Source: Lachnospiraceae bacterium (GTDB lineage: Bacteria; Bacillota; Clostridia; Lachnospirales; Lachnospiraceae). Taken from it: a stretch of 33,501 nucleotides of DNA. The notes under the pieces were generated by a model. It did not search any database, was not told the DNA's origin, and was given only the letters and a program-made list of their open reading frames with translations. A program made the position numbers and the translations under genes. The first letter of the stretch is position 1. Each line of letters opens with the position of its first letter. Shown one piece after another: positions 23,989 through 32,659 of this stretch. Location of the stretch: assembly GCA_021770755.1 (NCBI GenBank), contig JAETQI010000047.1, positions 1 to 33,501 of the forward strand. Direction: 5' to 3'.

Positions 23989-24248
23989 GATAGTGTGCAT
24001 CTCCTTTTTATGTACACGGGCACTCAAAGGAAGATTGTCAGTCAGCACTGACGGGTACCCGGTGTATACTACATATCCTTAACATTTGAATCAATGATAG
24101 TTTATACTATATCTTAGCATACCGTTTTAGATGAATCAAGGCTCTTAGGAACTGTTCAGAGATAGACAAGTCAAGGTGCACAGGTTATTTTTGAACAGAA
24201 ACCAGTTTCTTAAAGAAGCAATGATGAAAAAAGATATTGATTAATGAT

Positions 24249-24323
24249 ATGGTATGTGTTATGTTTCAAGGTAGGGAGTACTGGTATACGGCAATGTGCG
24301 AGATAATGGGGAAGCCGAGGTGA
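24249..24323 (+). CDS. Tiny ORF upstream of the second DUF3990 gene
   Basis: The 24-codon frame MVCVMFQGREYWYTAMCEIM(GKPR) ends 7 bp before the DUF3990 start. It could be a leader or the tail of a lost gene. There is no recognisable family. The 200 bp before it contain no gene I can support. Confidence 0.25.
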   Translation: MVCVMFQGREYWYTAMCEIMGKPR

Positions 24324-24330
24324 AAATGAT

Positions 24331-24804
24331 ATGATTCTTTATCATGCAAGTAAAGAGATTGTTGAATTTCCAGAAGTGAGGAAGACAAGATATACAAAGG
24401 ATTTTTCATGGGGATTTTATTGTACAAACAATTTTCAGCAGGCAGTGCGATGGGCAAATCGTGGAATGGGGGAGCCGATCATCAATTATTATTCATATGA
24501 ACCAGTCAGCGGTATATCAATCCTAAAGTTTGATCAAATGACAGATGAGTGGTTGGATTTTATTGCTAAATGCAGGAATGGCGGAACCCATCAATATGAT
24601 ATTGTAGAAGGACCTATGGCTAATGATACGATCTGGAACTATGTAAATGATTTTCTGGCAGGAAGGTTAAGTCGGAAACAGTTCTGGGTATTGGCGGAAT
24701 TCAGGTATCCAACGCATCAGATTAGTTTTCATACGTTGTCAGCATTGAATTGTCTGACTTTTGACAGGAGTGAGGTTGTCTATGACAGATCAGGAAAGAA
24801 ATGA
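24331..24804 (+). CDS. Second DUF3990 protein, candidate ADP-ribosyltransferase-fold toxin
   Basis: A 157-residue, shorter relative of the protein at 19449-20123. It shares MILYHASKEIVEFPEV (His5), DFSWGFYCTNN (Tyr31), AVRWANRG, YDIVEGPMANDTIW and a C-terminal LNCLTFDRSEVV element, but lacks the basic extension. The two differ enough to be separate acquisitions, not a recent duplication. The ribosome-binding site is weak (GAGGTGAAA). Its partner gene starts 23 bp before its end. Confidence 0.75.
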   Translation: MILYHASKEIVEFPEVRKTRYTKDFSWGFYCTNNFQQAVRWANRGMGEPIINYYSYEPVSGISILKFDQMTDEWLDFIAKCRNGGTHQYDIVEGPMANDTIWNYVNDFLAGRLSRKQFWVLAEFRYPTHQISFHTLSALNCLTFDRSEVVYDRSGKK

Positions 24805-25225
24805 TTATTTTTACGTGTGCTCATTGATTGAGTATATTGCACGCCGGACGAAAAATAAACGGGGCGTTGTTGCGAAAGCCCTGGGTAAGGAAGGGATCGA
24901 GAAACAATTGTATGACGCGGAGGTCAATCATTGTCTCTCTTTTGAACAGGTGGGAGATGAAGTGATCGGGCAGTACAAGATTGCAGAAGGAGATTTCGAT
25001 ACGATCACGGATTGTAAATACACTGTTCCTGGTTTTATGGACATTGGAAAACTGTACAGCATTCTGATCGAAAACTGTGCGGAGCCGGGAAAAGAAACGG
25101 ATGAGTTACTAAAGATCTTTTCTTCGTTTATCAGTGATAAAATATCGGAATTTCAGACAGACCTTTACTATCAGAATCCAAGTTATTTGCAGTGTTCTTA
25201 TCAGGCAGGATATCTGCTTGATTAA
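24782..25225 (+). CDS. Partner of the second DUF3990 protein
   Basis: I chose ATG 24782; an upstream in-frame start at 24761 lies deeper in the DUF3990 gene. The 147-residue protein (YFYVCSLIEYIARRTKNKRG, EAVNHCLSFEQ-like stretch, YTVPGFMDIGKLYSILIEN, YYQNPSYLQCSYQAGYLLD) resembles a hypothetical family that, from memory, follows DUF3990 genes in gut Clostridia. It lacks a helix-turn-helix, unlike the partner at 20104-20745. A likely neutraliser of the upstream protein, by position only. Confidence 0.65.
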   Translation: MTDQERNDYFYVCSLIEYIARRTKNKRGVVAKALGKEGIEKQLYDAEVNHCLSFEQVGDEVIGQYKIAEGDFDTITDCKYTVPGFMDIGKLYSILIENCAEPGKETDELLKIFSSFISDKISEFQTDLYYQNPSYLQCSYQAGYLLD

Positions 25226-25253
25226 GGAACACTGCGGCGCGCGTCCTGCAGGC

Positions 25254-27044
25254 TTATAAAGTTATGGTAAAATACGCTGCGTCGTGTGTCAGCGCATTGC
25301 GGTTCCTGTAATCAAACAGGACATGGACAGGACTTTCCAGCCGGGTGGTGCGTTCTGCAGCGCATGTCTTCCACACTGGGAAAGTGAACCGCTCAACGTG
25401 CGTCATGCGCAGAAGCTGCACGGATGTGCAGCCCTCATAGCCGTTTAGATGATCATGCGTCTGTTTCTCGTGTTCGAAGAATCGGCGCAATTTTTGCTTT
25501 TCGGCGGGATCCTTCTCCATGATATTTTCCTGTGCGAAAGCGGGGCGGCTTTTCAGGTTCTCGCGCAGATATAAGTCAAAGGTCAGAAGCTCGACAAAAA
25601 GATCATGCCTGTCCGATGCGGCGGAGCATGCGAAGTCCAGCAGCACCTGATAGCGGTAGATCCGCGAGGGTGTGCTGGTCATATAGCCGTTTGCGCGGTA
25701 GTAGTCCGCGAGCGCTCCGTACATATGGAAGGGCGAGGCAAACTGCTGGATCAGGACAGGAAGGGTGTGGGTAAACTGGCCGGAATTATAGTAGATCTCA
25801 ACCATTTCCTCGATACCCTTTAATTTCAGTATATCATCAAATCCAAGCCATCTGGTATACAGCACTTCGTAAGGCGGCCTGGAGCTGTAGACAATGCCGT
25901 ATTCCCCGGCGCGCTGTTCGATCGGGGAACCTTTTAATACTTTCAGAAATCCAAGCTGGAGCTGGTCTGGCGCCATGGCATAAACATCGTTAAATGAGCG
26001 GGCAAAGCTGCCGAGATCTTCGTGCGGGAGACCGGCGATCAGGTCGATGTGCTGGTGGATATTCTGGAAGCTGCGGATCGCTGACACTGTTTTGCGGAGT
26101 GCGTCAATGTCCATATGGCGGTTGACCGCCCTCAGCGTGTCCTCGTTGGTGGACTGTACTCCGATCTCCAGTTGGATCAGTCCGGGGCGCATACCGCGCA
26201 TCACTTCAAGCTGGCTGGATGTCAGCAGGTCTGCGGCGATCTCAAAGTGAAAATTTGTGACGCCATTGTCATTTTCCAGTAAAAATTTCCATATGGAGAG
26301 GGCATGTTGTTCATTGCAGTTAAAGGTGCGGTCGATGAACTTTACCTGCGCTGCATTGTTGTCAAGAAAATACTGCAGTTCTGACAGTACCGTCTGGATG
26401 CTGCGCAGGCGGACTTTCCTGTCGATCGATGAGAGGCAGTAAGCGCACTGAAACGGACAGCCGCGCTGGGATTCATAGTAGAGAATGCGGTTTTTAAAAG
26501 TGGCAGGCATGTCAGTATCAGAATAGAAAAAAGGAAGCCTGTCAATGTCTGTCAGCGCGCGTTCCCCTGTGAAACCTTCCTTGCAGACTATGCCTTTTAT
26601 CCCCTGCAGCGCTGTGGTGTGTTCCCAATAATATTTCAATAGCTCCAGAAAGGTCGCTTCGCCCTCGCCGACCATGATTCCTGTAAGCTGGGGGAACGCC
26701 TGGAGCAGTTCCTGCGCATGAAAAGAAACCTCCGGGCCGCCGAGCCAGAGAGCGGTTTCAGGTAGCAGCTTGGGCAGTTCTGCGAGCAGCTCCTGCACCA
26801 GATCCCAATTCCAGATATAGCATGAGAAGGCTGCCACCTGCGGTCTTTTCTGGTATATATCAGCCAGGATCGCGCCTGGCGGCTGGTTGATCGTGTACTC
26901 TGCGATCCCGAGCGCACAGCCGTCAGGGCGGTCGGGGTAATACTTGTCAGCATAGGCTTTCAGGCTGTAGACGGCTGGATTGGAGTGGATGTATTTGGCG
27001 TTGATCCCGATCAGCAGGACTTTGTTATCTGAGGTTTGATTCAT
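25254..27044 (-). CDS. B12-binding-type radical SAM protein (DUF4080)
   Basis: The 596-residue protein starts at ATG 27044. Residues 5-150 are a Rossmann-like B12-binding-type domain (LLIGINAKYIHSNPAVYSLK, LWLGGPEVSF); there is no DxHxxG, as often in this subgroup. The radical SAM core follows with C196-x3-C200-x2-C203 in RGCPFQCAYCLSS, and a DUF4080 C-terminal region. Its reaction is unknown in this family. It is a single gene without co-directional neighbours. Confidence 0.92.
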   Translation of the reverse strand: MNQTSDNKVLLIGINAKYIHSNPAVYSLKAYADKYYPDRPDGCALGIAEYTINQPPGAILADIYQKRPQVAAFSCYIWNWDLVQELLAELPKLLPETALWLGGPEVSFHAQELLQAFPQLTGIMVGEGEATFLELLKYYWEHTTALQGIKGIVCKEGFTGERALTDIDRLPFFYSDTDMPATFKNRILYYESQRGCPFQCAYCLSSIDRKVRLRSIQTVLSELQYFLDNNAAQVKFIDRTFNCNEQHALSIWKFLLENDNGVTNFHFEIAADLLTSSQLEVMRGMRPGLIQLEIGVQSTNEDTLRAVNRHMDIDALRKTVSAIRSFQNIHQHIDLIAGLPHEDLGSFARSFNDVYAMAPDQLQLGFLKVLKGSPIEQRAGEYGIVYSSRPPYEVLYTRWLGFDDILKLKGIEEMVEIYYNSGQFTHTLPVLIQQFASPFHMYGALADYYRANGYMTSTPSRIYRYQVLLDFACSAASDRHDLFVELLTFDLYLRENLKSRPAFAQENIMEKDPAEKQKLRRFFEHEKQTHDHLNGYEGCTSVQLLRMTHVERFTFPVWKTCAAERTTRLESPVHVLFDYRNRNALTHDAAYFTITL

Positions 27045-27189
27045 GGATGTTGACTCCTGTATGTTATTTCTTTACAGTTCCTTAATGTCCCTATTCTATC
27101 ACAAGCGCATTCGTAATTCCATTGTATTTTGGTTTATCTAACAAGAAAAACGGGGAAACTTATGCAAATAAGTAGAAGCATGTGCGTAT

Positions 27190-27411
27190 ATGTGGTATGA
27201 TAGTAATATTAGGCAGCAGGTGGCAGAACGGAATGGACATCGGAAAACAACCGAGTTCATCGCGGCAGATATTGATGAATTCAGACGGATTGTCGATCTG
27301 GGGATTACTGCGATCAAATAGTGTTTTGTCTTGCCGAGGCAGGATCGTGCACTGGTTCGTGGTATGATCCGGGAAATAGGGGATCGAATGAATAGAGATT
27401 GGAGAAGATAA
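27190..27411 (+). pseudogene. Small ORF interrupted by one in-frame amber codon
   Basis: From ATG 27190 the frame encodes MWYDSNIRQQVAERNGHRKT, continues to LGITAIK, meets TAG at 27319-27321 and then continues in the same frame through RQDRALVRGMIREIGDRMNR to TAA at 27409-27411, six bases before the next gene's ATG. Both halves are charged and helical and look like one protein of about 73 residues. I do not recognise the family. A nonsense mutation is the simplest reading. Confidence 0.45.
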
Positions 27412-27416
27412 ATCGT

Positions 27417-27866
27417 ATGTTAAAAATTGTTTTTGGAGAGATTGAAAATGCTATTTATCACCCGCCAACATACTTTGACAACCAATATGAGGACGATTGG
27501 ATCACGAACCCATTGTCAATAAAAATGATAAAAGATATTGACCAGTCAGAAGTGGTCAGCGCGCATCTCATTCAAAGCCCGGTTCTGGGACCGATCTCAC
27601 CCAGGGAGATCTCCGGCGGTGTAAAGACGTTGATACTCATGGCATTTGACGATTCGGGAAAAATCTTTAATGCGTCCTCATGTGGGGATAACTGTGCAAA
27701 GTGGATCGTGGAGATCGGTACAGGGAAGGATCTGACGATCAATCTGCATCATGTGCTGGACTTTAGCTCAGCAGGCATGTTTGAAGCATATATGCTGAAT
27801 ACAGGGAAAATAGTTCGCGGCTATGAGGAGTATCTTGACGAGGCATTTCAGATAAAGGAGCGTTAG
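27417..27866 (+). CDS. DUF4869 family protein
   Basis: The start at ATG 27417 follows TTGGAGAAG; an in-frame TTG at 27399 is less likely. The 149-residue product opens MLKIVFGEIENAIYHPPTYF, has DDWITNPLSIKMIKDIDQSE and ends with FEAYMLNTGKIVRGYEEYLD, the layout of the uncharacterised DUF4869 family of gut Clostridia (from memory). There is no signal, helix-turn-helix or catalytic motif that I can see. It is separated by 3 bp from the P-loop ATPase gene, so the two form a unit. Confidence 0.75.
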   Translation: MLKIVFGEIENAIYHPPTYFDNQYEDDWITNPLSIKMIKDIDQSEVVSAHLIQSPVLGPISPREISGGVKTLILMAFDDSGKIFNASSCGDNCAKWIVEIGTGKDLTINLHHVLDFSSAGMFEAYMLNTGKIVRGYEEYLDEAFQIKER

Positions 27867-27869
27867 CAG

Positions 27870-28832
27870 ATGAAGGGGAAGTATCATGTAATGGTGCAGA
27901 ATAAGAGGCTGCGGTATGAGTTTGACATAAAGAGAAACATCACGATCATCCGCGGGGACAGCGCGACAGGAAAGACGACGCTCTATGCCATGATATCTCT
28001 GGCAGCGCGCATGGGGGAGAGCTCTGGGGTTGACATTCAGTGTGACAAAAAATGTCGCACACTGGAGGGACCGGACTGGAAGCTGGTACTTCCAACACTG
28101 CATGATCATATTATTTTTCTTGACGAGGATGATCACTTTTTAAAGACGACGGAATTTGCGGGAATGGTTAAGACGTCAGATAATTATTTCGTGATCATCA
28201 CGAGAGAGGATCTGCCGAACCTGCCGTATTCTGTGGAGGAGATCTACGGCATACACGCAGCGGGAAAGTATCATGACATGAAAAGAGTCTTTAATGCGTT
28301 CTATCACTTATATCGTGTGGAAGAGCTGTCAGAGAAAATCAGTCCTGAGGAAGTTATTGTCGAAGACTCCAATGCGGGATATGAATTCTTTGGACATGTT
28401 TGCAGGGCGAGAAGGATTTCATGTGTGAGTGCAGGGGGAAAGTCCAGATTGATTGATGCCTTACGGGGATCGGAGCGCGAAAATGTACTGGTGATCGCGG
28501 ACGGTGCATCGATCGGGCCAGAGATGAATGAGCTGTTTCAGTATATGAAAGTGCATTCACATGTGAGATGTTACCTTCCGGAATCGTTTGAGTGGCTGAT
28601 CTTAAGATCGGGTCTTATTGACGGCAATGAAGTTAAGGATATTTTACAGCATCCACAGGATTTTATAGAAAGTCAGGAATATTTTAGCTGGGAGCGTTTT
28701 TTTACAAATGTGCTGATCCGGTATACAGAGAATACTTACCTTCAATATACAAAACATAAGCTGAATGATACCTACCTTCATGACAGATCGGTACAGATGA
28801 TTTCGAATGCTATGGAAAGGGTACTGGAATGA
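27870..28832 (+). CDS. P-loop ATPase paired with DUF4869
   Basis: The 320-residue protein has an unusual N-terminus: a beta segment YHVMVQNKRLRYEFDIKRN, then Walker A GDSATGKT (29-36) and Walker B HIIFLDEDD (79-88). After the compact ATPase core, a C-terminal half (about 130-320) holds VIVEDSNAGYEFF, LVIADGASIGPEM and a helical tail; this region is not from a family I can name. There are no ABC signature, helicase or nuclease motifs. Strict adjacency to the DUF4869 gene suggests a two-protein complex in which this is the energy-using subunit. Confidence 0.75.
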   Translation: MKGKYHVMVQNKRLRYEFDIKRNITIIRGDSATGKTTLYAMISLAARMGESSGVDIQCDKKCRTLEGPDWKLVLPTLHDHIIFLDEDDHFLKTTEFAGMVKTSDNYFVIITREDLPNLPYSVEEIYGIHAAGKYHDMKRVFNAFYHLYRVEELSEKISPEEVIVEDSNAGYEFFGHVCRARRISCVSAGGKSRLIDALRGSERENVLVIADGASIGPEMNELFQYMKVHSHVRCYLPESFEWLILRSGLIDGNEVKDILQHPQDFIESQEYFSWERFFTNVLIRYTENTYLQYTKHKLNDTYLHDRSVQMISNAMERVLE

Positions 28833-28836
28833 AATG

Positions 28837-28875
28837 AAATCTCCCACAAACTATGACGCACATCTGACGGAAAGC
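28837..28875. repeat. Internal arm of the TAGAGCGTGTTT element
   Basis: The 39 bp beginning AAATCTCCCACAAA are the reverse complement of 10913-10951 of the complete element with two mismatches. The termini are missing. It starts four bases after the P-loop gene's stop. The following 90 bp hold a 29-codon open frame (28876-28965, MSGNFNDAMVRNRQFTSLFS) that I cannot assign. Confidence 0.75.
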
Positions 28876-28981
28876 ATGTCTGGTAATTTTAATGACGCAA
28901 TGGTGCGAAACAGGCAGTTCACGAGTCTGTTTTCTGGCCGGATAGAGTACGAGAGACTATCATAGAAACAGGAGGGAAGGA

Positions 28982-30682
28982 ATGGATCATACGAAGAAAA
29001 AATTACCGATCGGCGTTGAATTTTTCAAGAAAATCCGCGACGAAGATTATTATTACATCGATAAGACGGGCATGATAAGGGATCTGATCCACTCATGGGG
29101 CGCTGTCAACCTGTTTACAAGACCGCGCCGCTTTGGGAAATCCCTCAATATGGATATGCTCAAAACCTTTTTTGAGATCGGGGCGGACGCCTCGTATTTT
29201 GAGGGGCTCGAGATCATGCAGGACAAGGCGCTCTGTGAAAAGCATATGGGAAAATACCCTGTCATATCCATCTCACTGAAGGATATCGACGGTATGACGT
29301 ATGAATCCGCAGTAAAGAAAATGGGCGGGATCATCAGGCGGGAGGCACGCAGACTACAGTTTCTGCTCGACAGCGGCAGCCTGTCCGCGTTCGACAAGGA
29401 CTATATGAAATCATTTTTGGGTCCGGATCTGGATGAGCAGACGCAGGAGGAAAGCCTCGCTGCATTTTCAGAGCTGCTGTATAAGCACTTTGACCAGAAG
29501 GTGATCATTCTCATCGACGAGTATGACGTGCCGCTCGACAAGGCGTATCAGAACGGTTATTACAGAGAGATGGTCAGCCATATCAGGGCTTTTTTTGGCA
29601 GTGCCCTGAAGACAAATGAATGTCTGCAGGCGGCAGTGATCACGGGCTGCCTGCGGATCGCTAAGGAAAGTATCTTCACCGGACTCAACAATTTTAAGGT
29701 CAATACGATCGCTGACATAAAATTTGCACAGTACTTTGGTTTTACAGATACCGAAGTGAGAGAGATTCTTAAATATTATGAACTTGATGAACTATATACC
29801 CAGATCAGAGAGTGGTATGATGGTTATCATTTTGGAAAATACGAGATGTACTGCCCATGGGATGTTATCAATTACTGCGACAAACTGCGTGCAGACAAAA
29901 AGCACAGACCAGAGGCGTTCTGGGCAAACAGCAGCAGCAACTACATCATACAGGATATCCTGTCCATGGCGTCCGAGACAGCAAAAGGACAGATCGAACT
30001 GCTGATCTCGGGGGAAGCGATCGAGCAGCGCATCATACCGGAACTGACCTACACGGATCTGGATGACGAGGATCTCACCGTCAGGGAGACATATCTGTGG
30101 AGTGTGCTCTATGCCGCAGGTTATCTGACGAAGGCCGACAAGGAGACGGACAGTGACCTTTACAGACTGGTCATTCCCAACAAAGAGGTTTTACAGATCT
30201 ACCGCGACAAGATACAGTCCTGGTACAATGTCAATGTCCGCAGGGACATTCCGAAATGGCAGGCGTTCTGCGGTGCCGTCCGGACAGGTGATGCTTCTAA
30301 GATCCAGGAGCTGTTCAACTCCTACATGAGCAGGACGATCAGCATACGGGACACTTTTGTCAAAAAAGAGCTGAAAGAGAATTTCTATCACGGCATGCTC
30401 CTCGGGATCCTGCAGTGCGACAGCGGCTGGGTGATCCGTTCCAATCAGGAATCGGGGCTTGGCTACTGCGATATCCTGCTGATGGTGCCGGGGGACAGGA
30501 TCGGCTGTGCCATCGAGCTCAAATACGCGGAGAACGGCGCCTTTGATGCTGCCTGCGACGAGGCATTCCGGCAGATCGATGAGAAAAAGTATATTGACTT
30601 TCTTCAGCAGGAATGTATGGAGACGATCTATATCTACGCTGTGGCATGTTACAAAAAAAGCTGTAAGGTGGTCTGTAGATGA
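28982..30682 (+). CDS. AAA-ATPase-like / PD-(D/E)XK nuclease protein
   Basis: A 566-residue, full-length member of the AAA-ATPase_like plus PDDEXK_9 family. The N-terminus reads PIGVEFFKKIRDEDYYYIDK, with a P-loop variant RPRRFGKSL (48-56) and Walker B VIILIDEYDVPLDKAY (about 175-190). The C-terminal nuclease-like domain shows SGLGYCDILLMVP and CAIELKY with the D and ExK residues. These proteins are abundant and multi-copy in gut bacteria; they may be mobile or in conflict systems, but their role is not established. It has an AGGAGGGAAGG site and a repeat fragment just upstream. Confidence 0.88.
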   Translation: MDHTKKKLPIGVEFFKKIRDEDYYYIDKTGMIRDLIHSWGAVNLFTRPRRFGKSLNMDMLKTFFEIGADASYFEGLEIMQDKALCEKHMGKYPVISISLKDIDGMTYESAVKKMGGIIRREARRLQFLLDSGSLSAFDKDYMKSFLGPDLDEQTQEESLAAFSELLYKHFDQKVIILIDEYDVPLDKAYQNGYYREMVSHIRAFFGSALKTNECLQAAVITGCLRIAKESIFTGLNNFKVNTIADIKFAQYFGFTDTEVREILKYYELDELYTQIREWYDGYHFGKYEMYCPWDVINYCDKLRADKKHRPEAFWANSSSNYIIQDILSMASETAKGQIELLISGEAIEQRIIPELTYTDLDDEDLTVRETYLWSVLYAAGYLTKADKETDSDLYRLVIPNKEVLQIYRDKIQSWYNVNVRRDIPKWQAFCGAVRTGDASKIQELFNSYMSRTISIRDTFVKKELKENFYHGMLLGILQCDSGWVIRSNQESGLGYCDILLMVPGDRIGCAIELKYAENGAFDAACDEAFRQIDEKKYIDFLQQECMETIYIYAVACYKKSCKVVCR

Positions 30683-30762
30683 TGCTGTGAACAGGCGCAG
30701 CGGGCAGATGCGTCTGTCTGGGGGAGAAAGTGATCTGATATTGAAAAATGGAGAGTGGAGCA

Positions 30763-31464
30763 ATGTACAGGATATTGATCGTGGAAGATGATGAGATGAT
30801 CGCGGGCAGCTTGAAGCGCCATCTGGAGAGCTGGGATTACGAGGTGGTCTGTGCGGGGGACTTCTCGAATATCATGGCGGAGTATGCCAGCGCATCGCCG
30901 CAGTTGGTGCTGATGGATATCAAACTGCCGTTTTTCAACGGCTATCACTGGTGCAGTGAGATCCGCAAGGTTTCCAAGGTGCCGATCATCTTTCTGTCCT
31001 CGGCGGCTGACAACATGAACATTGTCATGGCGATGAATATGGGCGGGGACGATTTTATCGCGAAGCCGTTTGACCTGGATGTGCTGACCGTGAAGATCCA
31101 GGCGATGCTGCGCAGGAGCTATGACTTCGTGAGTCAGAGCACGGTGCTGGAACACATGGGGGCGATGCTGAATCTGACGGAGGCGACGCTGACATACGGC
31201 GGTGAGAAGCTGGAACTCACCAGGAATGAGCTGCGCATTCTGCAGGTGCTGATGGAGAACAAGGAGAAGGTCGTGGCAAGGGACACGCTGATGACAAGAC
31301 TCTGGGAGAGCGACAGCTATGTGGACGAGAACACCCTGTCGGTAAATGTGAACCGTCTGCGCAGGAAGCTGGAAGGTGTGGGACTGGTAGATTTTATACA
31401 GACGAAGAAGTCTATCGGATATCGCATTGGATCGCGCGAGGGAAGGAATGAAAACCGCTCATGA
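30763..31464 (+). CDS. OmpR family response regulator (second Bce-type system)
   Basis: I chose ATG 30763 after GGAGAGTGGAG. The 233-residue protein has a receiver with VEDDE (7-11), Asp52 in LVLMDIKLPFFNGY and Lys in FIAKPFDL, and a winged helix at about 135-227 (LELTRNELRILQVLMENKEK, VDENTLSVNVNRLRRKLEGV). It overlaps the kinase gene by 4 bp (ATGA). Confidence 0.9.
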   Translation: MYRILIVEDDEMIAGSLKRHLESWDYEVVCAGDFSNIMAEYASASPQLVLMDIKLPFFNGYHWCSEIRKVSKVPIIFLSSAADNMNIVMAMNMGGDDFIAKPFDLDVLTVKIQAMLRRSYDFVSQSTVLEHMGAMLNLTEATLTYGGEKLELTRNELRILQVLMENKEKVVARDTLMTRLWESDSYVDENTLSVNVNRLRRKLEGVGLVDFIQTKKSIGYRIGSREGRNENRS

Positions 31465-32531
31465 AAAATTTCAGGGCATATTTTGCTGAAAATATAAGAT
31501 GGCTTGCGGTGATCCTGTTCATAGCGCTGGTGATGACGGGGACAATGCTCCTGAACGGGATCCCGTTTTATGAGATCGGGTATGGAATGCTCCTGTGCGG
31601 GTTTGTCGCAGCCGCGGCGGTACTGGTCGGGTATGGCAGGCATCGCGAGAGTTTCCGGCAGTTGGAACAGATGCAGGCAAACATCGCGGCAATAGCGTGC
31701 GACATGAAGGCACCCGAGTACATGTACGAGAGGCAGTACCAGGAGTGTATCCGCGCGGTCTCGCAGGAAAAGGACAGGCTGCAGAGGGAGATGATGAGCC
31801 GACAGCAGGACCTTTCGGAGTATTATTCCATGTGGGTGCATCAGATCAAGACGCCGATCGCCGCGCTGAAGCTTTTGACGGACGAGGAGATGAACGCGTG
31901 TCTTGATGATGACATAGCAGAAAATGACATGCGCATCATGAACGTGCAGCAAAAGCAGAATGAGATCTTCCGGATCGAGCAGTATGTCGACATGGCGTTG
32001 CAGTACACACGCCTTGGTGCACAGACAAATGATTTTGTGTTTGAGCGTGTGCTGCTCGATGAGGCGGTCAAGCCGTCCATTTACAAGTATGCGAAACAGT
32101 TTATCCACAAACAGCTTCGACTGACGTATGTGCCGCAGGATATTTCGGCGGTCACGGATAAGAAATGGCTGGGATTTGTGATCGACCAGCTTTTGTCCAA
32201 CGCGGTCAAATACACAAAGCAGGGCGGTGTCACGATCGAGGTGACCACAACTGCGCTGCCGCCGGATGGCAGCAGCGGGTCAGAGAGGGCAAAGGATCAT
32301 GCGCGCACTGCCCGCATTATAATAGAAGATACGGGTATCGGGATCCGTGCGGAGGATCTTCCTCGTGTATGTGAGATGGGCTACACCGGCTACAATGGAC
32401 ATAGTGATCAGTATTCAACAGGGATCGGGCTGTATCTGTGCAGGGCGATACTTGATCGGCTGGGGCACCAGTTTGTGCTCACGTCCGGGCAGGGCAGGGG
32501 AACACGGGCGGAGATCGTGATCTTGCCTTGA
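31461..32531 (+). CDS. Intramembrane-sensing histidine kinase (BceS/YxdK-like)
   Basis: The 356-residue kinase has two helices (about 13-32 and 40-57) with a very short outside loop, as in BceS. The phospho-acceptor is His127 in MWVHQIKTPIAALKLL; the ATPase boxes are QLLSNAVKYTK (N), IEDTGIGIRAEDL (G1) and YSTGIGLYL (G2). BceS-like kinases need a BceAB transporter as sensor; none follows here. It may use the transporter at 13655-16625 or one outside the window. Confidence 0.9.
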   Translation: MKNFRAYFAENIRWLAVILFIALVMTGTMLLNGIPFYEIGYGMLLCGFVAAAAVLVGYGRHRESFRQLEQMQANIAAIACDMKAPEYMYERQYQECIRAVSQEKDRLQREMMSRQQDLSEYYSMWVHQIKTPIAALKLLTDEEMNACLDDDIAENDMRIMNVQQKQNEIFRIEQYVDMALQYTRLGAQTNDFVFERVLLDEAVKPSIYKYAKQFIHKQLRLTYVPQDISAVTDKKWLGFVIDQLLSNAVKYTKQGGVTIEVTTTALPPDGSSGSERAKDHARTARIIIEDTGIGIRAEDLPRVCEMGYTGYNGHSDQYSTGIGLYLCRAILDRLGHQFVLTSGQGRGTRAEIVILP

Positions 32532-32582
32532 CTGAAAAATCATTTCAGGGATTCAGACCGGATGACGCGAACGATTATTTTC

Positions 32583-32611
32583 TTGAAATCAGATGCAGGC
32601 TGTTGTACAAT
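32583..32611 (+). promoter_or_regulatory. Promoter of the 73-residue peptide gene
   Basis: TTGAAA (32583-32588), 17 bp and TACAAT (32606-32611), about 49 bp before the ATG at 32660. Confidence 0.65.
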
Positions 32612-32659
32612 AAGAAAGCATTAAAAATGAAACCGATCGATAAAGAGGAGGAAATAACA

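Noticed and set aside
27319-27321. TAG as a recoded sense codon
   Set aside because: No sign of pyrrolysine or suppressor machinery; many other genes here are decayed, so a nonsense mutation is simpler.
31317-32108. 263-codon open frame on the minus strand
   Set aside because: It lies wholly opposite the response regulator/kinase genes, which have clear domains; it is histidine- and leucine-rich as expected of an antisense shadow and has no ribosome site.
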